Below the pieces are notes generated by a model, which did no database searches, was not told the DNA's origin, and was given only the letters and a program-made list of their open reading frames with translations. A DNA stretch of 32,652 nt from CAZBXE01 sp964496125 (GTDB taxonomy: Bacteria; Chlamydiota; Chlamydiia; Chlamydiales; CAZBXE01). Positions 1 to 8,107 of this stretch are shown here, in pieces. A program made the position numbers and the translations under genes. Positions within the stretch are counted from its first letter, which is position 1, and every line of letters begins with the position of its first letter. The stretch lies in contig CAZBXE010000018.1 in assembly GCA_964496125.1 (NCBI GenBank), positions 1 through 32,652 on the forward strand. The letters run 5' to 3'.

Positions 1-2
1 AT

Positions 3-329
3 TTTCCCGAGGATTTGCGTGAGCGAATAAAGGTTGTTGCAATAGCACCTGGAGCATATATTGATGAGAAAATTTGCGGAGGGATTGCGCACGTTCGAGT
101 AGCGCCTTATAGAGACTTGATCCCATATTTCGATGTTCGTGGATTATTACAGTCAGAGGGTAATACAACGGTTGTTGCATCGCTTGTAGAAACCTCAATT
201 CATGATCATTCCTTTTGTAGCCCAACGTATGATGAAATGTTAAGATACAAGATTAGAAATTATATTAAAAGGAATGAAAAAAATGAGATTTTTCAGAATT
301 TTTATTTTTTTTGTGTTTTTGTTGTTTAA
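3..329 (+). CDS. 3' end of a possible DUF687-type chlamydial protein (partial)
   Basis: The frame is open from the first bases of the window, so the gene starts upstream and only about the last 108 residues are visible. The stretch VAIAPGAYID, followed by a VAPYRDLIPYFD block and later HDHSFCSPTY, is like the C-terminal part of DUF687-type chlamydial proteins as I remember them. Those are large proteins of unknown function known mainly from Chlamydiae. No signal peptide or catalytic site can be judged from this fragment. The last residues (NEIFQNFYFFCVFVV) read through the start of the next gene, so the natural tail may be short and the overlap is about 47 bases. The family call is memory-based and tentative; that this is the end of a real gene is more secure. 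Confidence 0.4.
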   Translation, partial: FPEDLRERIKVVAIAPGAYIDEKICGGIAHVRVAPYRDLIPYFDVRGLLQSEGNTTVVASLVETSIHDHSFCSPTYDEMLRYKIRNYIKRNEKNEIFQNFYFFCVFVV

Positions 330-822
330 GATCAATCTAGCGGTCGCTTTGTTTTTTACAAAACCCATTCTAAATGACTACGTTACAGTCGCTCGTTCAA
401 TTAGAACGCAAAAAGCTGCTCTTCTTGCCAAGCGTCATAACATGGTTGTTGTAGGTGAAGGCGGAGGGATGATGCATTGTGTAAACTATATCAGTTTGGA
501 CTTTCAGATTCAGGGTCCGTATTCGCTTGAAAGTTTGCGTGCGATTTTAGTGGACTGTGTAGATGAGCTGCTGCAAGGAATCAGCTCAGAGCCGAAGCTT
601 AAAGGACATTTAAAAATGGAACCTTTTACCGCACAAGGACTGGACATAGCAATATTTCAGGTGGATTGCAATGGCATGCCCCTCTACGATCCTCATATTA
701 CAGTAGCAGGGGCAAGTTTTGGGACTGTTAATTACCTTACCGTCGATCGAAGCCGCCCAAACGGGTATAAGAGCGAATATATAGAAAACTACGAAGAAGC
801 AAAGAGATTAGTAGGAAGGTAG
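283..822 (+). CDS. Membrane-anchored paralogue family protein, copy 1 (unknown function)
   Basis: I do not recognise the function. The protein starts with a hydrophobic segment (MRFFRIFIFFVFLLF, then a second apolar stretch) that could be a signal anchor. A soluble domain of about 150 residues follows, with the blocks EGGGMM, ILVDCVDELL, LKGHLKMEPFT and YEEAKRLVGR. All four blocks recur in the protein at 1119, so the two are paralogues. An upstream in-frame ATG at 274 exists, but AAAAGGA lies directly against it. The ATG at 283 has better spacing to that Shine-Dalgarno-like sequence and aligns with the MRY start of copy 2, so I chose 283. The start overlaps the end of the preceding gene. The stop lies inside a 49-base repeat shared exactly with copy 2. 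Confidence 0.6.
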   Translation: MRFFRIFIFFVFLLFKINLAVALFFTKPILNDYVTVARSIRTQKAALLAKRHNMVVVGEGGGMMHCVNYISLDFQIQGPYSLESLRAILVDCVDELLQGISSEPKLKGHLKMEPFTAQGLDIAIFQVDCNGMPLYDPHITVAGASFGTVNYLTVDRSRPNGYKSEYIENYEEAKRLVGR

Positions 823-890
823 GTTTGAGCGCCTGCCTACGAATACGATCAAAAGCCCATTTTCTATAATGCTCTTAATCAACGTCTTAC
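797..890 (+). repeat. Direct repeat spanning the stop codon of paralogue copy 1
   Basis: Bases 797-845 are identical to 1627-1675 (49 of 49). The match continues to 890/1720 with six mismatches in 45 bases. The repeat covers the last codons and stop of the paralogue plus the first codons of the decayed downstream module. The coding bodies upstream are far more diverged at base level. Confidence 0.85.
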
Positions 891-1122
891 AGAGGAGTAT
901 ACGTAAAACAGTTGCCTAGCTGGCAAGAGAGACCAGACCTATGCACAGGACTCTCTAGATCTAGACCAAGGAGAAACGGCTTTAACGGTGAGGAGTTTAT
1001 CTTCACCCTTAACTTCTGAATCTGGCATGAAGCTGCACGAACATTCATTTCAAAGCAATACATATAGAAATAAAACTAAGGATTCAAGTCTTGAGTTTAT
1101 TCAACAAGGAAAAAGCCCATGA
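829..1122 (+). pseudogene. Decayed module downstream of paralogue copy 1
   Basis: After the stop of copy 1, the same frame resumes at 829 as APAYEYDQKPIFYNALNQRL and runs to a TAA at 904. It then stays open again to a TGA at 1120-1122, which overlaps the ATG of the next paralogue. The first part matches the start of the module after copy 2 (1659 onward), so it is a remnant of a duplicated second module. The second part (from about 907) has protein-like composition but no homologue I can name and no ATG near its start. It may be the tail of a different broken gene. There is no convincing start codon for the whole stretch. Confidence 0.45.
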
Positions 1123-1652
1123 GATATATATCGATATCCATCGTAATGGTTGTGTTTTTTGTGTTATTAACAACACTCTTTGCGTATAAAAGATATGTTC
1201 CGCCTGACTACGCTGTTCTTGCAGAAAAAATCCAAAAGGAGAAAGCAGGAATTTTCAGCAATCGTTATAATATGATTCTGGTTGCCGAAGGCGGTGATAT
1301 GATGGATACCGTCAACGTTTTTCGCTTGCATTTTGAGTTGAAGGGGCCGTTATCTAAGGATAAATTACGAAAAATTCTTGTTGATTGTGTTGAGGAACTG
1401 TTGGAGGGGATTAACTCGGAACCAAGGCTAAAGGGGCACTTAAAAATGGAACCGTTTACGGAAGAAGGAGTAGATATTGCCCTTTTTGTTGTCGATGCAA
1501 AAGGAGAAGAAGTTGCTCATCCTGAGATTAGTGTTGCCGCTGCACGTCGTAGTACAATAAAGTACAAAACCGCAGATTTAGCAAACCCAAACGTTTATAA
1601 GTCTGAGACTGAAGAAAGCTACGAACAAGCAAAGAGATTAGTAGGAAGGTAG
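1119..1652 (+). CDS. Membrane-anchored paralogue family protein, copy 2 (unknown function)
   Basis: This is a 177-residue paralogue of the protein at 283. It has one N-terminal hydrophobic segment (about residues 4-22), then a soluble domain with EGGDMM, ILVDCVEELL, LKGHLKMEPFT and YEQAKRLVGR in the same order. The length and position of the membrane segment match copy 1. The start is supported by AAGGA about 8 bases upstream of the ATG. That ATG overlaps the stop of the preceding open frame (ATGA). The body differs at many positions from copy 1, whereas the 3' end and following bases are nearly identical. No catalytic motif is visible. A periplasmic or membrane-associated role is inferred only from the N-terminal anchor. 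Confidence 0.65.
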   Translation: MRYISISIVMVVFFVLLTTLFAYKRYVPPDYAVLAEKIQKEKAGIFSNRYNMILVAEGGDMMDTVNVFRLHFELKGPLSKDKLRKILVDCVEELLEGINSEPRLKGHLKMEPFTEEGVDIALFVVDAKGEEVAHPEISVAAARRSTIKYKTADLANPNVYKSETEESYEQAKRLVGR

Positions 1653-1720
1653 GTTTGAGCGCCTGCCTACGAATATGATCAAAAGCCCACTTTCTAGAAT
1701 GCTTTTAGTCAAGGTCTTAC
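1627..1720 (+). repeat. Direct repeat spanning the stop codon of paralogue copy 2
   Basis: Partner of the repeat at 797-890, with an offset of 830 bases. The exact 49-base match is at 1627-1675 and the imperfect extension reaches 1720. In this copy the downstream module frame carries a TAG at 1695-1697 where copy 1 has TAT. Confidence 0.85.
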
Positions 1721-1742
1721 ATATGTAACCATTAAGGAAGAG

Positions 1743-2030
1743 ATGCTTCATTATGTCGATTCGACAGAAGAACTGCGCCCTTACTTAATATCTTATCCTT
1801 TTCCAGAGGAAAATCTTGAGGTGTCCATTAGTTACCTTGAGTTTTCTTCAACACAAGAAGAATACCAGGAGAAAGAGAAGGGTAAACAAAGAGTTGATTT
1901 TGTTTTTGGAGCAAGGGGCAAGATCTTCTATGATTTTTACAGTCTAATATACAAAAAATACGAGACGGTCCATGTGGAAGACTACGAAGAAGCAAAGCGT
2001 ATTGTGGAAATGCAAAAGAAGAAAGTGTGA
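1743..2030 (+). CDS. Truncated third paralogue module (unknown function)
   Basis: This 95-residue frame is probably the surviving 3' part of a longer gene. The same frame is readable from 1659 as APAYEYDQKPTF, is broken by TAG at 1695-1697, and then runs open through the ATG at 1743. The block ELRPYLISYPFPEENLEVSI lines up with LKGHLKMEPFTEEGVDIAL of the two upstream paralogues, and the C-terminal YEEAKRIV matches their YEEAKRLV. It lacks the N-terminal membrane segment and the EGG block. No strong ribosome-binding site precedes 1743. It may be translated as a short protein or be a pseudogene remnant; I lean to the second. Confidence 0.4.
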   Translation: MLHYVDSTEELRPYLISYPFPEENLEVSISYLEFSSTQEEYQEKEKGKQRVDFVFGARGKIFYDFYSLIYKKYETVHVEDYEEAKRIVEMQKKKV

Positions 2031-2157
2031 AGTAGACCCCAAGTTTTAGACCAAGAGTGTCTAATTTAGACTATGACAACTGCACTGGGTTTATGTTTGT
2101 CCAGTCCAACCGTAGTCCCTTTTGGAACTAACGACGGTCTGAATCTTTTGCTCGGGG

Positions 2158-2177
2158 CTTGGGGGCAGGCCCCCAAG
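2158..2177. terminator. Short GC-rich hairpin between convergent genes
   Basis: CTTGGGGGC and GCCCCCAAG form a perfect 9-base stem around AG. It sits between the plus-strand paralogue cluster and the 3' end of typA on the minus strand. There is no T tract, so a terminator role is only suggested by position. Apart from this and the next hairpin I see nothing in 2031-2299. Confidence 0.4.
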
Positions 2178-2195
2178 TGAGTATATGTCCTAGCC

Positions 2196-2226
2196 AAGAC
2201 TTATCTGATACTGACAGATAAGTCTT
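2196..2226. terminator. Perfect 12-bp hairpin (AAGACTTATCTG) between convergent genes
   Basis: AAGACTTATCTG and CAGATAAGTCTT pair perfectly around a 7-base loop. Placement between converging genes suggests a bidirectional terminator, but no long T run follows. A hairpin with the same GACTTATC/GATAAGTC arms recurs at 32592-32618. Confidence 0.45.
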
Positions 2227-2299
2227 AGCCATTACAGATGAAATGCTGAAGAAACATCAAACTGATCGGCAATTCAAATCATTTTAACGTTTGCAAGCC

Positions 2300-4120
2300 T
2301 TATTTCTTCCGGCTCGAACGCAGGCGCTCGTTCTCCGTAAGCTCTCTTTTACGAAGGCGCAAAGCATCAGGCGTCACTTCGAGAAGTTCATCATCGTTAA
2401 TATAGCCAATCGCTTCTTCCAGAGTGAATTTGCGCGGCGTTGTTAAGATAATATTCTCATCATTTCCAGAAGCCCGGACGTTTGTCAGCTGTTTCCCCTT
2501 GATCAAGTTCACGATCAGATCGTTCTCACGGCTATGTTCCCCTACAATCATCCCTTCGTACACCTCATCACCTGGGTTTGTAAAGAGCGATCCTCTATTC
2601 TCCAAGTTAAAGCTCGCATAGGCGTTTGCCTTCCCTGCGCAAATAGAAATCAGCACTCCCCTTGTACGGCCAGGAATTTCCCCTTTCCAGGGCATATAAG
2701 AATCAAATACGCTTGTCATGATCCCAAGGCCTCTTGTCATCGTTAGAAAGTCATTGCGGTATCCCATGATGCCCCTTGTAGGGATCAAAAAGTCCATATG
2801 TGTGATCCCCTGAGGGTCTGTATGCAGGTGCTGCATCTCGCCTCTTTTCTTCGAAAGCTGCTCAATCACACTGCCAGAATGCGTTTCAGGAAGCTCAATG
2901 TGTACTTTAGAAATCGGTTCATGCTTTTGCCCGTTGATTTCCTTCAGAATGACTTGTGGTTTAGATACACAAAACTCATACCCTTCCCTTCTCATCGCTT
3001 CTAAAAGAATCGCCAGGTGAAGCTCTCCCCTGCCGGCTACAGTGATTTTAGATTGGTCACCTTCTGGCTCGTGGATGTGGTAAGAGATGTTTACCCGTCT
3101 TTCACGTGCGAGTCTCTCTCTAATCTTATTCATCGTCACGTGTTTACCACTTTTCCCCACGAAAGGACCATCGTTTACAAGAATGTCGATCGAAACCGTC
3201 GGCTCCTCAAGGACAATCGGAGGCAAGTTTACAATCTTATTAGGATGGCAAAGAGTATCCCCAATCGTTACCTCAGGAATACCAGAGATACAGACAATAT
3301 CGCCTACTCCTGCTTCTTCCACCTCAATTTTCTCAAGACCTAAGAAGCCTTCAATTTTCTGGATATTGCACCTTGTTTGCTTTCCTTCCTTGTTGATGTG
3401 GACAACCGGCATACCCTTCTTGACCACCCCCTGTAGAATCTTTCCGCAGAGTTGGCGACCAAGAAAATTATCGTGTGTGATGGTAGAAGCTTGGATCAAG
3501 AAAGGGTTCTCCAGCTCTCCCTTAGGACAAGGAACCGTTTCCACTATCATATCAAGAAGCGGTTTCACATCAACAATCGGATCAGTCAGTTCCCTTAGCG
3601 CATACCCTTTTAAGGCAGATGCGTAGCAGTGCTTAAAGTCAAGTTGCTCATCATGTGCACCCAGTTCCACAAATAAATCAAACGTCTCATTCAAGACGCG
3701 ATCTGGGTCTGCGTTTGGACGGTCAATCTTATTCAAGACAACAAGAGGTCTTAATCCCATCTTCAAAGACTTCGAAAGAACAAAGCGCGTCTGCGGCATC
3801 GGCCCATCTTGGGCATCTACGATCAACAGGACAGAATCCACCATACCGAGCACTCTCTCTACCTCGCCCGAGAAGTCAGCATGTCCTGGGGTATCGACGA
3901 TGTTAATCTTGTAGTCGCCGTAGTAAATCGAGGTCAGTTTTGCAAAGATCGTAATCCCCCGCTCTTTCTCCTGGTCATAAGAGTCCATGACCCTCTCCGG
4001 TATCGCCTGATTGTCTCGAAAAACATGTGACTGCTTCAAAAGCACGTCAAGAAGAGTTGTTTTGCCATGATCGATGTGGGCAATGATGGCCACATTGCGG
4101 ATTTTCTTAGGGGAAAACAT
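2300..4120 (-). CDS. typA: Ribosome-associated GTPase TypA/BipA
   Basis: This is a translational GTPase of the EF-G-like family that binds the ribosome and helps assembly and translation under stress. At 606 residues the length is normal for the family. The GTPase domain shows the P-loop in AHIDHGKTT (residues 14-22), switch I around KERGITIF, DTPGHADF and NKID. A central beta-barrel domain, an EF-G-like domain (GRGELHL, about two thirds along) and the TypA-specific C-terminal domain (RGIMGYRNDFLT, RGSLF) follow. On the minus strand it ends in a lysine/arginine-rich tail. The start at 4120 gives the standard N terminus directly before the P-loop. It is separated from the glucosidase gene by 74 bases containing a candidate -10 box, so it may be transcribed on its own. 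Confidence 0.95.
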   Translation of the reverse strand: MFSPKKIRNVAIIAHIDHGKTTLLDVLLKQSHVFRDNQAIPERVMDSYDQEKERGITIFAKLTSIYYGDYKINIVDTPGHADFSGEVERVLGMVDSVLLIVDAQDGPMPQTRFVLSKSLKMGLRPLVVLNKIDRPNADPDRVLNETFDLFVELGAHDEQLDFKHCYASALKGYALRELTDPIVDVKPLLDMIVETVPCPKGELENPFLIQASTITHDNFLGRQLCGKILQGVVKKGMPVVHINKEGKQTRCNIQKIEGFLGLEKIEVEEAGVGDIVCISGIPEVTIGDTLCHPNKIVNLPPIVLEEPTVSIDILVNDGPFVGKSGKHVTMNKIRERLARERRVNISYHIHEPEGDQSKITVAGRGELHLAILLEAMRREGYEFCVSKPQVILKEINGQKHEPISKVHIELPETHSGSVIEQLSKKRGEMQHLHTDPQGITHMDFLIPTRGIMGYRNDFLTMTRGLGIMTSVFDSYMPWKGEIPGRTRGVLISICAGKANAYASFNLENRGSLFTNPGDEVYEGMIVGEHSRENDLIVNLIKGKQLTNVRASGNDENIILTTPRKFTLEEAIGYINDDELLEVTPDALRLRKRELTENERLRSSRKK

Positions 4121-4165
4121 AGAGTGAACCGGGTCCTATTTTAAAAGATTTTTTCTAGATGACCT

Positions 4166-4171
4166 AGTATA
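4166..4171 (-). promoter_or_regulatory. Candidate -10 box of typA
   Basis: Minus-strand TATACT lies 45 bases upstream of the typA ATG. No good -35 hexamer is found 17 bases further upstream, so this is a weak call. Confidence 0.3.
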
Positions 4172-4194
4172 ACTTATCAACAGATTTAAATACA

Positions 4195-6843
4195 CTAGAA
4201 GTGATACTCGCCGCGCTGCTGCAGAAGCTTAGCCACAAGTCCTGTCCAGCCCGTCTGGTGGCTTGCCCCAAGTCCAGCCCCTGTATCTCCATGGAAAAAC
4301 TCATAAAAGAGAAGATGATCCTTAAAATGAGGGTCCTTCTGCATCTTCTGTGGCAAATTTCTAAAAACAGGCCGACCCGCCTTGCCCTTTTGCTCAAAAA
4401 TTGCAATCAATCGGTCGCTAATCTCAGAGGCCACATCCCAAAGATGCAGCTTTTTACCTGACCCCGTAGGGAACTCCACCTTATAATCTCTTCCTAAATA
4501 GTGGTGAAACTTCTGCAATGATTCAACAAGAAGGTAGTTCAAAGGAAACCAAATGGGACCCCGCCAGTTTGAATTCCCTCCAAAAAGGGTGGTCGGTGAC
4601 TCACCCGGTGAGTAGTCGACCCTGTATTCCTTGCCACGGATCAGCATGGTATACGGATTCTCCTTATGGAATAGGGAAACACTCCTCACTCCGTAATCAC
4701 CTAAAAACTCCTTGGAATCCAAAACCTTCTCAAGAATTTTCTTAAGCTTCTCCGGATCTACGATAGAAAGCAGGCGTCTGCCTGCTTCACCTGGCGCCTT
4801 TAGGCTGGCCACCCTCTGGCACAAATCTGCTCGATTGGCCACAAACCAGTCAAATCTCCTCCGGAAGTCGGGCAGTTTTTCAAGCAACTCAGGATCAAGC
4901 GTCATCACCGCAAAAAGAGGAATCAGCCCCACAAAAGAACGCACCTTCAAGGAATACTGTGTCCCATCGGGGTGGTGCACCACATCGTAAAAGAAGTTAT
5001 CATCCTTATCCCAAAGCCCGATCTCATTATCTCCAATGTGAGTCATTGCTTCAGCAATATAGAGAAAGTGTTCAAAGAACTTACTAGCTATATCTTCATA
5101 ACTTTTGTTGTGCAGAGCAAGTTCCAAGGAAATCTGCAGCATATTTAGGCAAAACATCCCCATCCAGCTAGTTCCATCTGCTTGTGTCAGGTGCCCTCCC
5201 GAGGGAAGAGGGGCACTTCGATCGAAAAGGCTAATGTTATCAAGGCCAAGAAATCCCCCTTGGAACAAGTTTCTTCCATCAGCATCCTTTCTATTCACCC
5301 ACCATGTAAAATAGAGAAGAAGCTTTTGAAACACCCGCTCCAAAAAAAGGACATCTTTTTTTCCCTCTCTTTTCTCCCCCATTTTATACACGCGCCAGGC
5401 TGACCAAGCGTGGACTGGCGGATTTACATCACAAAAATTCCACTCGCACGCAGGGATTTGTCCATTTGGATGCATGTACCACTCTCTTGTCAGAAGAAGA
5501 AGCTGCTTTTTTGCAAATTCAAGATCAATTAATGCAAGAGGTAGGCAATGGAAAGCAGTATCCCACGAAGCAAACCATGGATACTCCCACTTATCTGGCA
5601 GGGAGAGGATGTCGTCACTATAAAGGTGTTTCCAATCGAAATTCCTTCCATGCTTTCTCATCTCAGATGACTTGGGTAGGCCTGGATCCCCCTCAAGCCA
5701 TCTTTCTACAACATAGTGGTAGCGCTGCTTATTCCAAAGCATCCCCGCAAAGGCTTGTCTCTCTATTTTTCTTTGGTCCTCATTCAGATTCTTCGGGATA
5801 ACGCTATCATAGAAGAGGTCTGCTTCTTTCTTGCGAAGCGCAATGATTTCATCCACGTCAGAAACAAAAACATTCTCATTTTGCAAACAAAGACGAATAA
5901 CCCTTTCTTCTCCAGAAGGAATCACTAGTTCGTAGTGGAGTGCTGATTTTGTTCCCTCCTGCTTTGGATTGACCGCTTTTTCTAAACCACGGATGAGCAG
6001 GGTGTGGAAGGCGTCTTTCACATAAGGGGTTGTATTTTCCAGGGCACCAAAACGGACAAGGTTTGTTTCGTTATTGGTAAAGAGCGGCTTTGTTATTCCC
6101 TCTCCCTTAAGCCACATCGTACCCAGACTACCGTGCACTGCTTGAAAAACAGCTTCCTCTTCTGTCTTGTGGATAAGAGAAATGCGGGGCACTTGTTCTT
6201 TCTCATCGTAGCTCCATGTGTTGCGAAACCAAAGGGTCGGGAGAACATGAAGCACTGCTTCTTCGGGGCCCAGGTTTTTTACAGTGATTCTTATTTTCAC
6301 ATTATGGGCTGTTTTCTTAGCGTACTCCACAAGAATATCAAAATAACGGTCGTTATCAAAAATCCCCGTATCAAAAAGCTCATGCTCGGGATCACAAAGC
6401 CCTCTTGTCTTGTTTTTATTGATAAGATCAGAATAAGGAAAAGCGCTTTGCGGATACTTATAGAGATACGACATATAGGAGTGAGTTGGGGTATTATCTA
6501 AATAGTAGTAACACTCCTTGACATCTTCGCCATGATTCCCTTGCTCTGGCGTCACTCCAAAAAGACGCTCTTTCAACATGCTGTCTTTTCCATTCCAAAA
6601 AGCAAGGGCAAAGCAGAGTCTTTGGTGGTTATCAGATATGCCTGCAATACCATCCTCTCCCCACCTATAGGCTTTCATGGGAGCGTGGTCGTGCGGGAAG
6701 TAGTTCCATGCGTCGCCATCTTGGCTATAATCCTCACGGACAGTAGCCCACTGCCTCTCGCTGAGGTAGGGCCCCCACTTCTTCCAGTAGGAACTTTTCT
6801 CTAAATCCTCGGCTAGTCGCAAGTGTTCCGGCGTTTTCTCCAT
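4195..6843 (-). CDS. GH63-family / MGH1-like glycoside hydrolase
   Basis: An 882-residue glycosidase with an (alpha/alpha)6-barrel catalytic domain typical of GH63 and mannosylglycerate-hydrolase-like enzymes. Residues 1 to about 340 look like the N-terminal beta-rich domain. The catalytic part contains WFASWDTAFH, with Asp428 as the likely general acid, and near the C terminus FYEFFHGDTGAGLGASHQTGWTG, with Glu848 as the likely base. The last motif is highly characteristic of this family. There is no signal peptide, so the enzyme is probably cytosolic. The substrate cannot be read from sequence: alpha-glucosides, glucosylglycerate or mannosylglycerate are candidates. No other carbohydrate gene is adjacent. 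The start ATG at 6843 has no strong Shine-Dalgarno sequence. Confidence 0.85.
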   Translation of the reverse strand: MEKTPEHLRLAEDLEKSSYWKKWGPYLSERQWATVREDYSQDGDAWNYFPHDHAPMKAYRWGEDGIAGISDNHQRLCFALAFWNGKDSMLKERLFGVTPEQGNHGEDVKECYYYLDNTPTHSYMSYLYKYPQSAFPYSDLINKNKTRGLCDPEHELFDTGIFDNDRYFDILVEYAKKTAHNVKIRITVKNLGPEEAVLHVLPTLWFRNTWSYDEKEQVPRISLIHKTEEEAVFQAVHGSLGTMWLKGEGITKPLFTNNETNLVRFGALENTTPYVKDAFHTLLIRGLEKAVNPKQEGTKSALHYELVIPSGEERVIRLCLQNENVFVSDVDEIIALRKKEADLFYDSVIPKNLNEDQRKIERQAFAGMLWNKQRYHYVVERWLEGDPGLPKSSEMRKHGRNFDWKHLYSDDILSLPDKWEYPWFASWDTAFHCLPLALIDLEFAKKQLLLLTREWYMHPNGQIPACEWNFCDVNPPVHAWSAWRVYKMGEKREGKKDVLFLERVFQKLLLYFTWWVNRKDADGRNLFQGGFLGLDNISLFDRSAPLPSGGHLTQADGTSWMGMFCLNMLQISLELALHNKSYEDIASKFFEHFLYIAEAMTHIGDNEIGLWDKDDNFFYDVVHHPDGTQYSLKVRSFVGLIPLFAVMTLDPELLEKLPDFRRRFDWFVANRADLCQRVASLKAPGEAGRRLLSIVDPEKLKKILEKVLDSKEFLGDYGVRSVSLFHKENPYTMLIRGKEYRVDYSPGESPTTLFGGNSNWRGPIWFPLNYLLVESLQKFHHYLGRDYKVEFPTGSGKKLHLWDVASEISDRLIAIFEQKGKAGRPVFRNLPQKMQKDPHFKDHLLFYEFFHGDTGAGLGASHQTGWTGLVAKLLQQRGEYHF

Positions 6844-6927
6844 GACTTATCTATAAAAGGATAGAAGTTAAAACACCAGTTGTACGGCAAAACAAAAAAA
6901 ACACCCCTGCTCGAATTGCAAAATTGT

Positions 6928-6938
6928 ACGCCTGGCGT
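6928..6938. repeat. Degenerate copy of the GCCTGGC palindrome
   Basis: ACGCCTGGCGT is an odd-centred palindrome flanked by ATTG-type sequence on both sides. It resembles the GGTGCCTGGCACC elements at 17104 and 17153, which are also near AATTGC or TTTGCA. I read it as a diverged member of the same small repeat family. Confidence 0.4.
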
Positions 6939-6957
6939 GAATTGCAAATATCTGTAG

Positions 6958-6989
6958 AAAAAAAAGCGGTGCCCGAATTAACGAACACC
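6958..6989 (-). terminator. Rho-independent terminator of the porin gene at 7016
   Basis: On the minus strand GGTGTTCG and CGGGCACC form an 8-pair stem with two G-T wobbles and a TTAATT loop, followed by GC and eight T residues. It begins 27 bases after the stop codon of the MOMP-like gene, so it is well placed. Confidence 0.75.
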
Positions 6990-7015
6990 ACCCTTAGAAG
7001 AGCCAAAAGTTTCGA

Positions 7016-8032
7016 TTAGTATGTAATACTACCACCGATAGTAAGGCCAGAAAGAATCAGGTTGCCCCCGTTGGCTTGCCTGTTTGCATCAATCAGCATA
7101 TGCTGCTCAAAGTTTGCATGCACATTCACATCCATCCCAAAGACACAGTCGTTATAGGCAAGACCAAATGCATAGTCCACCATCGGTGTTCCCGTATGAA
7201 ATACACCACTTGCTGAAAGACTCGATAGGTCTGCTGAAGATATTTCTTCAGCCTTTTGATCCATCGTGAATTTAGAACAGAGGATAGACCCTCCCATATG
7301 CCCTACCATCGAGAAGCCGCAACCAAGAGTCCAATCACCCCAGAGTCCGCCCTCCACTCCTACACCATAAAACCTCTGTTTAAAGTTGACCTCAGCAAGC
7401 ACCTCTTGCACAGTCGGAGTTCGCTGCTCACCTGTAAGTGTCGCTTTAATCTTCTGCTGCATCCAGAAATTTCTTACGCCGATGTGGGGAGTAAAAGTTA
7501 AGCATGTATCAATACAGAACGTACGCGCTACTTCCACATCTAAATAATCGATGTGATTTGTCCACGTGCTTGTCAGACTGGAAAACGCAAGCTCATCCGA
7601 ATTTGCTGCTTGCGCGAAGGCTGTAAGCAAAGGATAATTTTGTGTGTTCAACGCAATAAAGTTATTGTTCTCGATATCCGCTGATTGACTTACACTACCA
7701 CTTGATGGAGTGTGGGTATAAAATATCCCAATCTGCCAATCGCTTCCTGGAATCATATAGTCTCCATAAACCCTAAAACCGCTTTCGTAGTTAAAATCCG
7801 GGTTAATAATCTGGGAATCTACAATCGCGCCCTCTTGTTCAATGTGAACATGAGCCCCAAGCGCAAGAGCGTCTTGTTCGGCCTTCCAATAAAGATATTC
7901 GCCACCAATTGTAAATTTGCCTAGTTTGCAAAAATCGTGACAGCTTGTGCCACTATAGGGCCTTGAAACAGCCATCGAGCTGAATCCCATCAAGGTCGCA
8001 AAAAAAAGAGAATAGAGTGATGATGACTTCAT
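7016..8032 (-). CDS. MOMP-like outer membrane porin, copy A
   Basis: Predicted outer membrane beta-barrel of the chlamydial MOMP-like family, also called Lpg1974-type porins, which replace or supplement classical MOMP in Waddlia and Simkania. It starts with a signal peptide (MKSSSLYSLFFATLMGFSSMAVS). Then comes CHDFCKLGKFTIGGEYLYWKAEQD, the hallmark N-terminal strand of the family, followed by alternating amphipathic strands such as FRVYGDYMIPGSDWQIGIFYTHTPSSG and FTPHIGVRNFWMQQ. The last residue is aromatic (ITY), as usual for barrels. The frame extends to a TTG at 8065, but the ATG at 8032 has AAGAAGG about 8 bases upstream and gives a clean signal peptide. Cysteines in the mature protein could form disulfides. 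It is paralogous to the gene at 8108. Confidence 0.85.
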   Translation of the reverse strand: MKSSSLYSLFFATLMGFSSMAVSRPYSGTSCHDFCKLGKFTIGGEYLYWKAEQDALALGAHVHIEQEGAIVDSQIINPDFNYESGFRVYGDYMIPGSDWQIGIFYTHTPSSGSVSQSADIENNNFIALNTQNYPLLTAFAQAANSDELAFSSLTSTWTNHIDYLDVEVARTFCIDTCLTFTPHIGVRNFWMQQKIKATLTGEQRTPTVQEVLAEVNFKQRFYGVGVEGGLWGDWTLGCGFSMVGHMGGSILCSKFTMDQKAEEISSADLSSLSASGVFHTGTPMVDYAFGLAYNDCVFGMDVNVHANFEQHMLIDANRQANGGNLILSGLTIGGSITY

Positions 8033-8070
8033 CTTAAACACCTTCTTATTTGTATTCATAAACAACGAAT

Positions 8071-8099
8071 ACTATATCCCTGGGGTGGATATCTAGCAA
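8071..8099 (-). promoter_or_regulatory. Promoter of MOMP-like gene A
   Basis: On the minus strand TTGCTA, a 17-base spacer and TATAGT form a sigma-70-type promoter (sigma-66 in Chlamydiae). It lies 38 bases before the chosen start at 8032, so gene A can be transcribed independently of gene B. Confidence 0.6.
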
Positions 8100-8107
8100 G
8101 GGAATAC

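Noticed and set aside
2031..2299. tRNA or small RNA gene in the gap before typA
   Set aside because: No cloverleaf arms or T-arm consensus; only two hairpins are visible.
3087..3626. 179-residue plus-strand frame inside typA
   Set aside because: Antisense shadow of a fully conserved gene; no ribosome-binding site or family resemblance.
6004..6501. 165-residue plus-strand frame inside the glucosidase gene
   Set aside because: Antisense shadow; the minus-strand protein has intact family motifs over the same bases.
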